DNA of 7,037 nt from an uncultured Eubacteriales bacterium (GTDB lineage Bacteria > Bacillota > Clostridia > Lachnospirales > Lachnospiraceae), in contig ONVB01000210.1 of the NCBI GenBank assembly GCA_900321145.1, forward strand, positions 1-7,037, in the 5' to 3' direction. A model generated the notes under the pieces. The model ran no database searches. It worked only from the letters and a program-made list of their open reading frames with translations, and was not told the DNA's origin. A program made the translations under genes and the position numbers. Positions 1 through 6,919 of this stretch are shown piece after piece; position 1 is the stretch's first letter, and each line of letters begins with the position of its first letter.

Positions 1-1188
1 ATAATTGTTGTTGAATAGCGCAAAATATACATCCGTGATGGGGATGGATGCATTCTCCTCCTTCTGTTCATAGGTTCCCGGGGAGAGGTTCTTTAAAAGT
101 ATGGTTATGATCTCCTGCTCAAGCATGTCATAGCAGTACTTCTGAAGATCCGCATCGATGGTAAGATAGATGTCATTTCCGGCCGCCGCGCTTCGCACAC
201 TGAGTTTTTCTATAACCCTGCCCAGGTTGTCGACATACATCTTCTCGCTTCCCGACACTCCGCGAAGGTCGCTCTCACAGTAACGCTCCACTCCGAGCTT
301 TCCCACCATCTCCGTGCCGGAATACTTTTCGTCCTCGGGCAGCTTATCGTTATATGCCTCAAGCTCATCCGATGATATGGGACCTATGTAGCCTATGATA
401 TGCGCAAAGTACGCAGCATCATTGTAGCGTCTTAAGGACTTGACCGAGACGCTTATACCCGGGAGTTCATCGCTTCTCTCGGTCAGAGCCGCATTGCTCT
501 TGTCCGAGATATCATAAGCTATGCTGACCGGAACATACTGCTGATAGCGGTTCATCCACAGCTTGTAACGGCATGCGCATACCTTATACTTAAGCTCGAT
601 GTCATAATCCTCCGGGATCTCGAACATATCCTCTCCGCACAGAAAATCCATTACCTCGTCGGCCGTTGAGTTCTTCTGCTCGTCCTTGAGAGAATCAAAA
701 TCCATGGATGAGTATACATCCTTGAGAAAGCTTTTTCTCGCATTTTCGGATACCGAGTACCTGAATTTGCCGTTCTTTACTTCTATGGGGAAATCAAAGG
801 TAAGCTTGTCACCGTTCTTCTCGAGTATGAGTATGGTCTTCTTAAGTATCTCGTCCTTTAAGACATTTTCGTCCATACCCTGCTTTGCGGCAAGCGCGGA
901 AAGAGCGGGATCGTTGGCGAAAACAACGGAGTACGAAAGCTCGTTATATGCAAGCAGCTTGCCGTTTCTGTCATAGATATTTCCCCTTACCGCGTCTATG
1001 GTAAGAGTCTTCTCCGACTTATAGATAAACTTGTCGGCATGCTCCTCGCCCTCAACTATCTGCAACACAAAAAGCCTTCTTGCAAGTATGCAAAAAAGCA
1101 CTATGATAACTACCGTAACAGGGAAAAGCCTGTGTTTTATATATTCTAAAATAGCATCCCTTAAGGATATCAGCATTTCCTTAAGCAT
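1..1188 (-). CDS. mrdA: Penicillin-binding protein 2 (peptidoglycan D,D-transpeptidase), N-terminal part, truncated by window edge
   Basis: Class B penicillin-binding protein that cross-links peptidoglycan during cell elongation, working with MreC, MreD and RodA at the membrane. I translated this by hand: the frame stays open from the ATG at 1188 to base 1, giving 396 residues with no stop. A short cytoplasmic N-terminus is followed by one membrane segment (about residues 21-38). The PBP dimerisation domain has the RGNIYDRNGKLLA motif at 68-80 and GKLGVERYCESDLRG at 296-310, then YLTIDADLQ at 341-349. The catalytic SxxK, SxN and KTG motifs lie beyond the window. After residue 350 the usual GAVVxMDPxTGxxLAM stretch is absent; instead there is a segment containing PITDVYFALFNNN (383-395), which I recall from large Lachnospiraceae PBP2 proteins. 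The start overlaps mreD by 8 nt and has AAGGA 8 nt upstream; the alternative ATG at codon 5 is less well spaced. Family assignment is secure; the mrdA symbol (also called pbp2 or pbpA) rests on the mreCD context. Confidence 0.92.
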   Translation of the reverse strand, partial: MLKEMLISLRDAILEYIKHRLFPVTVVIIVLFCILARRLFVLQIVEGEEHADKFIYKSEKTLTIDAVRGNIYDRNGKLLAYNELSYSVVFANDPALSALAAKQGMDENVLKDEILKKTILILEKNGDKLTFDFPIEVKNGKFRYSVSENARKSFLKDVYSSMDFDSLKDEQKNSTADEVMDFLCGEDMFEIPEDYDIELKYKVCACRYKLWMNRYQQYVPVSIAYDISDKSNAALTERSDELPGISVSVKSLRRYNDAAYFAHIIGYIGPISSDELEAYNDKLPEDEKYSGTEMVGKLGVERYCESDLRGVSGSEKMYVDNLGRVIEKLSVRSAAAGNDIYLTIDADLQKYCYDMLEQEIITILLKNLSPGTYEQKEENASIPITDVYFALFNNNY

Positions 1189-1693
1189 TTTTCTTTTCCT
1201 TATTTTTTTCCTTTAAATGCTTGTTGATGAACACAAATATCTTATACAGAACCACCGTGATTATCGCGGTATAAAGAGTCTCCGGAAGGATTATCCCGAA
1301 GAAATAACCCTTTAAGTCAAGCCTGTTCATAAGCATGAACGAAAATACATATATGCTCATGTTAAATATAAACTCATCCGCAATGACCACAAACAGCGGC
1401 AGCATGACATCCTCCACCATATAATTCTTATGGAAAAAGCCGTTCATATAGCCTATGATCATATAGAGGAACATAAAGGGTCCCATGATCTGCATAAAGA
1501 AGCAGTCTGTCAGAAAGCCGCAGAAAAAACCCGTGAGCATGCCCTCCTTCCTGCCTCTCATAAGTCCGAAGGACATGGTAAGTATCAGCATCAGATTAGG
1601 TGTGATGCCGTCTAAGTCATGCATGCCAAACAAGGTTGACTGCAGCAAAAAACAGACAAATATTAAGATGGCAAGTGTGATAACTCTTCGCAT
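1181..1693 (-). CDS. mreD: Rod shape-determining protein MreD
   Basis: Small integral membrane protein of the elongasome that partners with MreC and supports lateral wall synthesis. From the ATG at 1693 it is 170 residues, the normal MreD length, and begins MRRVITLAILIF straight into the first membrane helix (about 4-22). Other hydrophobic segments follow at about 32-45, 52-66, 70-87, 97-120 and 130-156, ending in a Lys-rich cytoplasmic tail. Family-like marks are PNLML at 32-36, the glycine-rich GMLTGFFCGFLTD at 51-63 and PE at 137-138. The frame is open further up to an ATG at 1798, which would give 205 residues and overlap mreC. I reject that start because the added 35 residues are polar, are encoded by a palindromic intergenic repeat, and the 1693 start has a good GAAGG 8 nt upstream. 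The gene lies between mreC and mrdA, the standard order. Confidence 0.9.
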   Translation of the reverse strand: MRRVITLAILIFVCFLLQSTLFGMHDLDGITPNLMLILTMSFGLMRGRKEGMLTGFFCGFLTDCFFMQIMGPFMFLYMIIGYMNGFFHKNYMVEDVMLPLFVVIADEFIFNMSIYVFSFMLMNRLDLKGYFFGIILPETLYTAIITVVLYKIFVFINKHLKEKNKEKKNA

Positions 1694-1701
1694 ATATATA
1701 A

Positions 1702-1706
1702 CCTTC
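1702..1706 (-). promoter_or_regulatory. Ribosome binding site that fixes the mreD start
   Basis: On the minus strand GAAGG lies 8 nt before the ATG at 1693. It supports this start over the in-frame ATG at 1798, whose extension is made of repeat sequence. Confidence 0.65.
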
Positions 1707-1712
1707 AGATTG

Positions 1713-1784
1713 GTAATATCCTTCGACTCGCTGCGCTTTTTCGATGACATATGTGTCATTCCGGGGCGTAAACCCGAAGAAGCT
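1713..1784 (-). repeat. Imperfect palindromic intergenic repeat, copy 1 (mreC-mreD gap)
   Basis: This element fills most of the 94 nt between the mreC stop and the preferred mreD start. On the plus strand it holds a perfect 6-bp inverted repeat, ATGACA (1744-1749) and TGTCAT (1754-1759), with a 4-nt loop, followed by a second small dyad CGGG (1762-1765) and CCCG (1773-1776). Its left end GTAATATCCTTC (1713-1724) matches 11 of 12 bases of the left end of the element upstream of mutL. Its core, GATGAC to GTCATTC (1743-1761), also matches that element apart from the loop. The edges are approximate. In the mRNA it would form hairpins between mreC and mreD. It resembles the short palindromic repeats scattered between genes in many gut bacteria; the family cannot be named from this window. 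Confidence 0.7.
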
Positions 1785-1787
1785 TTA

Positions 1788-2645
1788 TTATTCTTCAATG
1801 ATGCTCTGCTTCCTGTCGGTGATGATGAGCACTTCGCTTATATTGTCAAAGTCACATGCGGGCTTTAAAAGCGCCGTCAGCGTCAGGTTGTTTGAATCAA
1901 GCGTATAGCTTTCTATATAACCCACGAGAAGACCGCCGTGATACCTGTCGGATATATCCGAGGTAAGCACCTTGTCGCCCACGGACACGCTGGCGTCCTT
2001 GTCTATATTCTCCACTACGAGCACACCGTTCTTGTAAGTGTTCAGGTTACCCTCCACTGTACAAAGCGCATCCGAAGGGATAAGCCTTGCGCTTATCTTC
2101 GAGCTGTCATCTATGATGGCCCTGACCTTGGAATACGAAGGATAACAGTCGGTCACTAATCCGAGCAGCCCCTCGCCGTACATGACATTTGCACCCTCAA
2201 ATATGCCGTCGTCACTTCCCTTGTCTATATAGAACTCGGAAAACCACGAGGACGAGGCTTTCGAAAACACATGAGCCGCCGTCATATGCAGCTCGGGATA
2301 GCTCTCATCAAGCTTATAAAGCTCTCTTAGATTACCAAGCTCTATACTCATGGTCTGGTATCTGGTAAGCTGTCTCCTTGTCTCCTCAAGCTCCTTTTTA
2401 AGCTGCTCGTTTTCGGTGTTCAATTCATCTATCTTCTTTAAGTTCTTAAGCTTCGAATCGGTCCACAGCCCGATCTCGTTGACACCCTTTTGGAACGGAG
2501 CTACCAGCTTGCCCGTGTAGAGCTTTATGGTTGCAAGCCTGTCACCCGCGAAGTATGAAAGCAGCAAAAATATAACACAGACTATCGTCAGTGCCAAAAG
2601 AAGATATTTGGGGGGTATGTCTTTTCTTCTGTCGTTTCTGAACAT
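1788..2645 (-). CDS. mreC: Rod shape-determining protein MreC
   Basis: Bitopic membrane scaffold of the elongasome; its extracytoplasmic domain is known in this family to bind and activate PBP2. The 285-residue protein has a charged cytoplasmic start, one membrane helix (about 14-32), a heptad-like charged coiled coil (about 66-110, including ELNTENEQLKKELEETRRQL) and then the twin beta-barrel domain (about 120-280). Typical MreC text in that domain is WFSEFYIDKGSDDGI (134-148), VMYGEGLLGLV (154-164) and a segment around AIIDDSSKISARL (177-189). Length is normal. The ATG at 2645 is the only sensible start, since the next Met is residue 99, but its ribosome binding site is weak: only a purine run, AGAAAGAAG, with long spacing. 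It begins 40 nt after the stop of the PLP-enzyme gene, with no terminator hairpin between. mreB, which normally comes before mreC, is not here. Confidence 0.95.
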   Translation of the reverse strand: MFRNDRRKDIPPKYLLLALTIVCVIFLLLSYFAGDRLATIKLYTGKLVAPFQKGVNEIGLWTDSKLKNLKKIDELNTENEQLKKELEETRRQLTRYQTMSIELGNLRELYKLDESYPELHMTAAHVFSKASSSWFSEFYIDKGSDDGIFEGANVMYGEGLLGLVTDCYPSYSKVRAIIDDSSKISARLIPSDALCTVEGNLNTYKNGVLVVENIDKDASVSVGDKVLTSDISDRYHGGLLVGYIESYTLDSNNLTLTALLKPACDFDNISEVLIITDRKQSIIEE

Positions 2646-2685
2646 ATCTTGTAAATGCTTCTTTCTGTAAAGTCAAACTATGATG

Positions 2686-3972
2686 TTACCACGAAATCAG
2701 TTTTTTATCCACCATTTTTTGTACAGAGAGCATAATTCCGTACATGGCATGAGGGAAAGTAAGTCCTCCCTGGAAGTATACGGCGTAGGGCTCCTTCATC
2801 GGCGCATCGGCCGAAAGCTCGATGGATGCTCCTCCGGTAAATGCACCTGCAGCCATGATCACCGGATCGTCGTAACCCGGCATATCCCACGGGATGGGCT
2901 TCACATAACTGTCTACGGGAGCTGCTGCCTGTATGCCCTCGCAGAAGGCTTCAACAAGCTCCGGTCTGCCCAGCTCCACAGCCTGTATGATATCCGTTCT
3001 TTCATCATCCCCTGCCGGATGAGCCTTAAATCCAAGCCTCTCATAGAGCTTTGAAGCAAATATCGCACCCTTTAAGGCCGAAGCCGTGACCGTGGGAGAC
3101 ATGAAAAGACCCTGAGCTATCTGCCTTGTAACGCCCAAGGATGCCCCTACCTCCTTGCCGAGTCCGGGACTTGTAAGTCTTGCGGCCGCATTCTCCACGC
3201 ATTCCTTTGTGCCGCATATATAACCGCCTATGGGCGAAAGCCCGCCGCCCGGGTTCTTGATGAGCGAACCGACTATCATATCCGCTCCGACCTCGGAGGG
3301 CTCTTTTAGCTCCACGAACTCGCCGTAACAGTTGTCCACCATGACTATCACGTCCGGCTTTATGTCTTTTATAAACTTTATCAGCTCACCTATCTGAGCT
3401 ACGGTAAAGGAAGGCCTGACATCATAGCCTCTCGAGCGCTGTATCTCTATAAGCTTTGTATGCTCATTTATGGCAGCTCTTATGCCGTCAAGATCAAAGC
3501 TGTGATCTGCTTTTAAGTCAACCTGTCTGTAGGTCACTCCGTACTCGGCAAGCGATCCGCGTTCAGGTCTTATGCCTATAACGCCCTGAAGGGTATCGTA
3601 GACTCCTCCGCAGGGAGACAGGATCTCATCCCCCGGCCTTAAGTTTCCGAACAGGGCGACGGTAAGCGCGTGTGTTCCGCTCACTATCTGCTGCCTGACC
3701 AAAGCATCCTCTGTTTTAAACACCCTTGCGTAGACGCGCTCTAAAGTGTCCCTTCCGGTATCATTGTAGCCGTAGCCGGTCGAACCCGCCAGGTGCTCCT
3801 CTCCGAAGCGTTCGTCTCTCATGGCATTTAAAACCTTTATCTGATTTACAAAGGATATCCTGTCTATCCTCTCAAAACGTTCCTTCAGACCGTCGAGTAT
3901 TTCGGTCGAAAGCTCGTAGACCTTCTCGTCTATCCCTGTCGCTGTTATCATATCCTTTATAACGTCACTCAT
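2686..3972 (-). CDS. Methionine gamma-lyase family PLP-dependent protein (YnbB / 'aluminum resistance protein' type)
   Basis: A 428-residue fold-type I PLP enzyme, related to the B. subtilis YnbB group, often annotated as methionine gamma-lyase family or aluminum resistance protein. Its true substrate is not clear from sequence; a C-S lyase on a sulfur amino acid is the usual assumption. Visible marks are GSTGYGYND (63-71), the cofactor-phosphate type motif SGTHA (98-102), the Asp expected to hold the pyridine nitrogen in MVDNCYGE (D213), and the probable Schiff-base lysine in SLIKNPGGG (K239), followed by GGYICG. The protein appears intact, with a normal length. Its ATG overlaps the miaA stop as ATGA, and AAGGGA lies 8 nt upstream inside the end of miaA, so the two are probably translationally coupled. 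It is a soluble cytoplasmic enzyme by appearance (no signal peptide or membrane helix). The family call is firm; the reaction is not. Confidence 0.88.
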   Translation of the reverse strand: MSDVIKDMITATGIDEKVYELSTEILDGLKERFERIDRISFVNQIKVLNAMRDERFGEEHLAGSTGYGYNDTGRDTLERVYARVFKTEDALVRQQIVSGTHALTVALFGNLRPGDEILSPCGGVYDTLQGVIGIRPERGSLAEYGVTYRQVDLKADHSFDLDGIRAAINEHTKLIEIQRSRGYDVRPSFTVAQIGELIKFIKDIKPDVIVMVDNCYGEFVELKEPSEVGADMIVGSLIKNPGGGLSPIGGYICGTKECVENAAARLTSPGLGKEVGASLGVTRQIAQGLFMSPTVTASALKGAIFASKLYERLGFKAHPAGDDERTDIIQAVELGRPELVEAFCEGIQAAAPVDSYVKPIPWDMPGYDDPVIMAAGAFTGGASIELSADAPMKEPYAVYFQGGLTFPHAMYGIMLSVQKMVDKKLISW

Positions 3973-4922
3973 TTTATGATTCCCTTTTCTCTCAATATAT
4001 CTTTTATAAATCCGAGCTGTTCATCCTCGGCGGGGAGCTGATCCTTATCCACTCTGATCACATCCCTTTCCCGTCTGAACCAGGTAAGCTGTCTTTTGGC
4101 AAAATGTCTCGTATCCCTCTTTATGATCCTTACCGCCTCATCAAGGTCATACTCACCTTCAAATACTCCGAAGAACTCCTTATAACCGAGTGCCTGCATG
4201 GATACGCTCGATCTGTCAAGTCCGTATCTTTCGATAAGTCCCTTTACTTCTTCAAAAAGCCCCTGCTTCATCATCTGATCAACCCTTAAGTCTATCCTTT
4301 GATAAAGCTTTTCCCTGTCCATGTCAAGGACAAAATATGCGAAGTTATAAGGGCTTTCCTTTGCCCTTTCCCGTTCGTTATGCTCTGAGATCATGCGTCC
4401 CTGATCATGCTTGAACATCAGTGCTCTCATAACTCTTTTTACGTTATTCTTATGTATGCTCTCCGCCGCACCCGGATCCTCCTCTTTCAGGAGGTCATAT
4501 AAAGCATCCGCGCCCTTTGATCCATAGAGCTCTTCAAGGAAACTTCTGTACTCCTCATCGCCTTTTTCTTCACCGAAGTCAACATCATAAAGAAGGGCCT
4601 GTATATAAAAGCCTGTCCCTCCTGTTATAAGCGGTATCCTGCCCCTGCTCCATATATCCTCGCAGCATTTTAAAGCAAGCTCCTTAAAGAGAGCAGCGTT
4701 CATATCTTCGGTCGGGTCGAGCACATCTATCAGGTGGTGTGGGATGCCCTGCATCTCCTCATGCGTAATCTTCGCGGAGCCGATGTTCATATCCCTGTAT
4801 ACCTGCACCGAGTCGGCCGAAACGATCTCTGCATCTATCTCTCTTGCAAGCTTCAACGAAAGCCCGGTCTTGCCCGCGGCCGTCGGTCCTGTAAGTATGA
4901 CCATTTTCTTTTTCTCAGACAT
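3969..4922 (-). CDS. miaA: tRNA dimethylallyltransferase MiaA
   Basis: Transfers the dimethylallyl group from DMAPP to N6 of adenosine 37 in tRNAs that read UNN codons, the first step toward ms2i6A. The 317-residue protein has the P-loop GPTAAGKT (12-19), the substrate-binding DSVQVY (37-42, with D37, S38 and Q40), GIPHHLID (59-66), and ITGGTGFYIQALL (99-111) with the conserved Thr100. It also has the NNVKRVMRAL segment in the middle and a C-terminal DTRHFAKRQLTWFRR tRNA-contact motif. Length is typical. Its ATG shares one base with the mutL stop (TGATG) and has a strong AGAGGA 7 nt upstream (4930-4935), so it is likely translated by coupling to mutL. The mutL-miaA pairing is common across bacteria; hfq, which follows miaA in many of them, is not present here. 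All key residues appear intact. Confidence 0.97.
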   Translation of the reverse strand: MSEKKKMVILTGPTAAGKTGLSLKLAREIDAEIVSADSVQVYRDMNIGSAKITHEEMQGIPHHLIDVLDPTEDMNAALFKELALKCCEDIWSRGRIPLITGGTGFYIQALLYDVDFGEEKGDEEYRSFLEELYGSKGADALYDLLKEEDPGAAESIHKNNVKRVMRALMFKHDQGRMISEHNERERAKESPYNFAYFVLDMDREKLYQRIDLRVDQMMKQGLFEEVKGLIERYGLDRSSVSMQALGYKEFFGVFEGEYDLDEAVRIIKRDTRHFAKRQLTWFRRERDVIRVDKDQLPAEDEQLGFIKDILREKGIIK

Positions 4923-6904
4923 CAGACTATCCTCTTGAATTTCTTCTCGAGTTCCTTTTCGCTCACGGAGATTATGGTCGGTCTTCCGTGAGGACAGGTA
5001 TAAGGATTCTCGAGTGTCAGCAGCTTGTCGAGCAGTCCCTCGGCTTCAACCTGACTTATCCTGGTATTTCCCTTTATCGCTGCCTTGCATGCCATGGAGG
5101 CAAGCTTTCTTATGAAGACATCATTGGACATATATCCCGAGTTCTCGATGAGCGAACCCACAAACTCCATGAACATATCCCTGCCGTGTATGTCATAGAG
5201 ATTGCTCGGAACGGCGTTGATCTTGAACTCATTTCCGCCGAACTCCTCTATGTCGTAGCCAAGCTTTATAAAAAGGTCGAAATTGTCCATCACCGCCTGC
5301 TTTTCCGCATAGTTGACCGTGACTATCATCGGAGGCAGAAGCTGCTGTGACAGTATCTTCTTTTCCTTAAGATTCTTTACGAAAGCCTCGTAGTTTATCT
5401 TCTCATGGGCAGCATGCTGATCCATGATAAAGAGGTTGTCCTCATACTCTATAAGCCAATAGGTACCGAACACCTGGCCTATCACACGGTGCTTCTTTCT
5501 CGCCTCTTTCGTCATGAAATCCTCATCGAAGACAGTGGTCTGCTCCATCACGACCTTCTGTCCTTTGGCATTATATGAGGATATCTCCGTATCTCTTTGA
5601 ACCGCCGGCTCAGTGATAACGGCGTCTGTCTTTTCAAATGTTGCGGCCTCGCCCTTCATAAGCCTCTCAAGCTCGCCGGTATCTTGTTTTTCTTCCTCAG
5701 CCTTTAAAGCATTGAGAAACTTATAGGATTCGCTCACCTTGGAGGCGCTTCTTACGGGCTCATGCATATTGACAGGTCTTGCGCTCTCCGCATTTCTCTG
5801 CCTCTCAAAGGGCTCCGCGGGCTTGACGCCCGAGTTCATCTCCTTAAGCCTTACAGCCTCTTCATTTCTTTGCTCTGCTCTTATCTCTCTCTCGGAGTCC
5901 GGCCCGGTCTCCGGGATCAGATTCTTGTCAAGGAGCGCATCCCTGACTCCTCTTGAAACCGTCGTGAAAAGCTCCTTCTCGTGCTCATACTTAAACTCCA
6001 TCTTGGTAGGATGTACATTTACGTCCACCTTTTCGGTCGGAAGCTCTATATAGAGCACGGTAAAAGGAAACTGGTGCTGCATCATAAAGGTCCTGTATCC
6101 CTCCTCTATGGCGCGGTTTACTAAATTGTTCTTTATAAATCTTCCGTTTATAAAGTAGTTTTCGTATGATCGGTTTCCTCGGTTTATATTCGGCCTGCCG
6201 ATAAAACCGGTTATCTTTATCTCTCCCTCCTCGTGATCTACACTCAGGAGATTCCTGGTTATGTCCTTGCCGAAAAGCTGGTATACCGTGTCCTTCACGG
6301 AACCGCTTCCGGAGGTGTCGATCACAACCCTTCCGTTTGAAATGAGCTTAAATGCTACGGACGGGTGTGAAAGCGCAAGCCTCTGGACTATATCGCTTAT
6401 ATACGAGGCCTCGGTCATGGCAGTCTTCAAAAACTTCTTTCTGGCGGGAGTATTATAAAAGAGGTCCCTGACTATGACCGTTGTTCCCGACGGTACGCCT
6501 ACCTCGGAAAACTCTCTTTCGGCTCCTCCCTTTACTACATACTTTGTTCCGACCAAAGCGTCATAGGTCTTGGTTATAAGCTCCGTCTCTGAAACTGCCG
6601 CGATAGTCGCAAGCGCCTCACCCCGAAAACCGAGAGAACCGATATTTGCAAGGTCCTCCGAGCTGTCTATCTTGCTTGTCGCATGGCTTAATACCGCAAG
6701 CCTTACCTCATCACGGTCTATACCTACTCCGTTGTCCGTGACTCTTATAAGTGTGCTTCCGCCATCCTTTATCTCTATGGTGATCGCACCCGAACCCGCG
6801 TCGATGGAATTCTCCAAAAGCTCCTTTACCACGGAAGACGGACGCTCTATGACCTCGCCGGCCGCTATCTTGTCTATTGTCTCCTTGTCTAACAGTTTGA
6901 TCAT
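4922..6904 (-). CDS. mutL: DNA mismatch repair protein MutL (endonuclease type)
   Basis: Mismatch-repair mediator that links MutS recognition to strand incision. The 660-residue protein has the GHKL ATPase domain first: ELLENSIDAG (28-37, catalytic E31 and metal-site N32), VTDNGVGID (55-63), TSKI (76-79) and GFRGEAL (92-98). The transducer domain ends near 330 with the DVNVHPTKMEF lysine motif (294-304). A poorly conserved, charged linker spans about 330-470. The C-terminal domain carries the nicking-endonuclease signature DQHAAHEKINYE (495-506), with ACKAAIKGN (605-613) and CPHGRP (637-642) completing the metal site, so this MutL should cut DNA itself, unlike the E. coli protein. QQLLPP (520-525) fits a sliding-clamp binding motif. 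The start at 6904 is supported by ACGGAG 7 nt upstream and by the canonical N-terminus. mutS is not visible; it could lie upstream beyond 7037. Nothing suggests damage. Confidence 0.97.
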   Translation of the reverse strand: MIKLLDKETIDKIAAGEVIERPSSVVKELLENSIDAGSGAITIEIKDGGSTLIRVTDNGVGIDRDEVRLAVLSHATSKIDSSEDLANIGSLGFRGEALATIAAVSETELITKTYDALVGTKYVVKGGAEREFSEVGVPSGTTVIVRDLFYNTPARKKFLKTAMTEASYISDIVQRLALSHPSVAFKLISNGRVVIDTSGSGSVKDTVYQLFGKDITRNLLSVDHEEGEIKITGFIGRPNINRGNRSYENYFINGRFIKNNLVNRAIEEGYRTFMMQHQFPFTVLYIELPTEKVDVNVHPTKMEFKYEHEKELFTTVSRGVRDALLDKNLIPETGPDSEREIRAEQRNEEAVRLKEMNSGVKPAEPFERQRNAESARPVNMHEPVRSASKVSESYKFLNALKAEEEKQDTGELERLMKGEAATFEKTDAVITEPAVQRDTEISSYNAKGQKVVMEQTTVFDEDFMTKEARKKHRVIGQVFGTYWLIEYEDNLFIMDQHAAHEKINYEAFVKNLKEKKILSQQLLPPMIVTVNYAEKQAVMDNFDLFIKLGYDIEEFGGNEFKINAVPSNLYDIHGRDMFMEFVGSLIENSGYMSNDVFIRKLASMACKAAIKGNTRISQVEAEGLLDKLLTLENPYTCPHGRPTIISVSEKELEKKFKRIV

Positions 6905-6911
6905 ATTCTAT

Positions 6912-6917
6912 CTCCGT
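6912..6917 (-). promoter_or_regulatory. mutL ribosome binding site
   Basis: ACGGAG on the minus strand ends 7 nt before the mutL ATG. It sits immediately after the end of the palindromic repeat, so the repeat abuts but does not include it. Confidence 0.6.
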
Positions 6918-6919
6918 AA

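Noticed and set aside
686..976. Plus-strand open frame of 96 codons
   Set aside because: It is antisense to the PBP2 gene, which translates into clear PBP motifs over the same bases.
1762..1776. GC-rich dyad CGGG/CCCG in the mreC-mreD gap as a terminator
   Set aside because: The stem is 4-6 bp and, in the transcribed (minus) direction, no U tract follows. It is part of the repeat.
1485..1868. Plus-strand open frame of 127 codons
   Set aside because: It is antisense to mreD and the end of mreC and crosses the repeat. Its product shows no recognisable domain and there is no good ribosome binding site.
2680..3054. Plus-strand open frame of 124 codons
   Set aside because: It is antisense to the conserved C-terminal part of the PLP-enzyme gene; the sequence is explained by that gene.
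4988..5350. Plus-strand open frame of 120 codons
   Set aside because: It mirrors the MutL C-terminal domain, whose metal-site motifs explain the conservation. No independent support.
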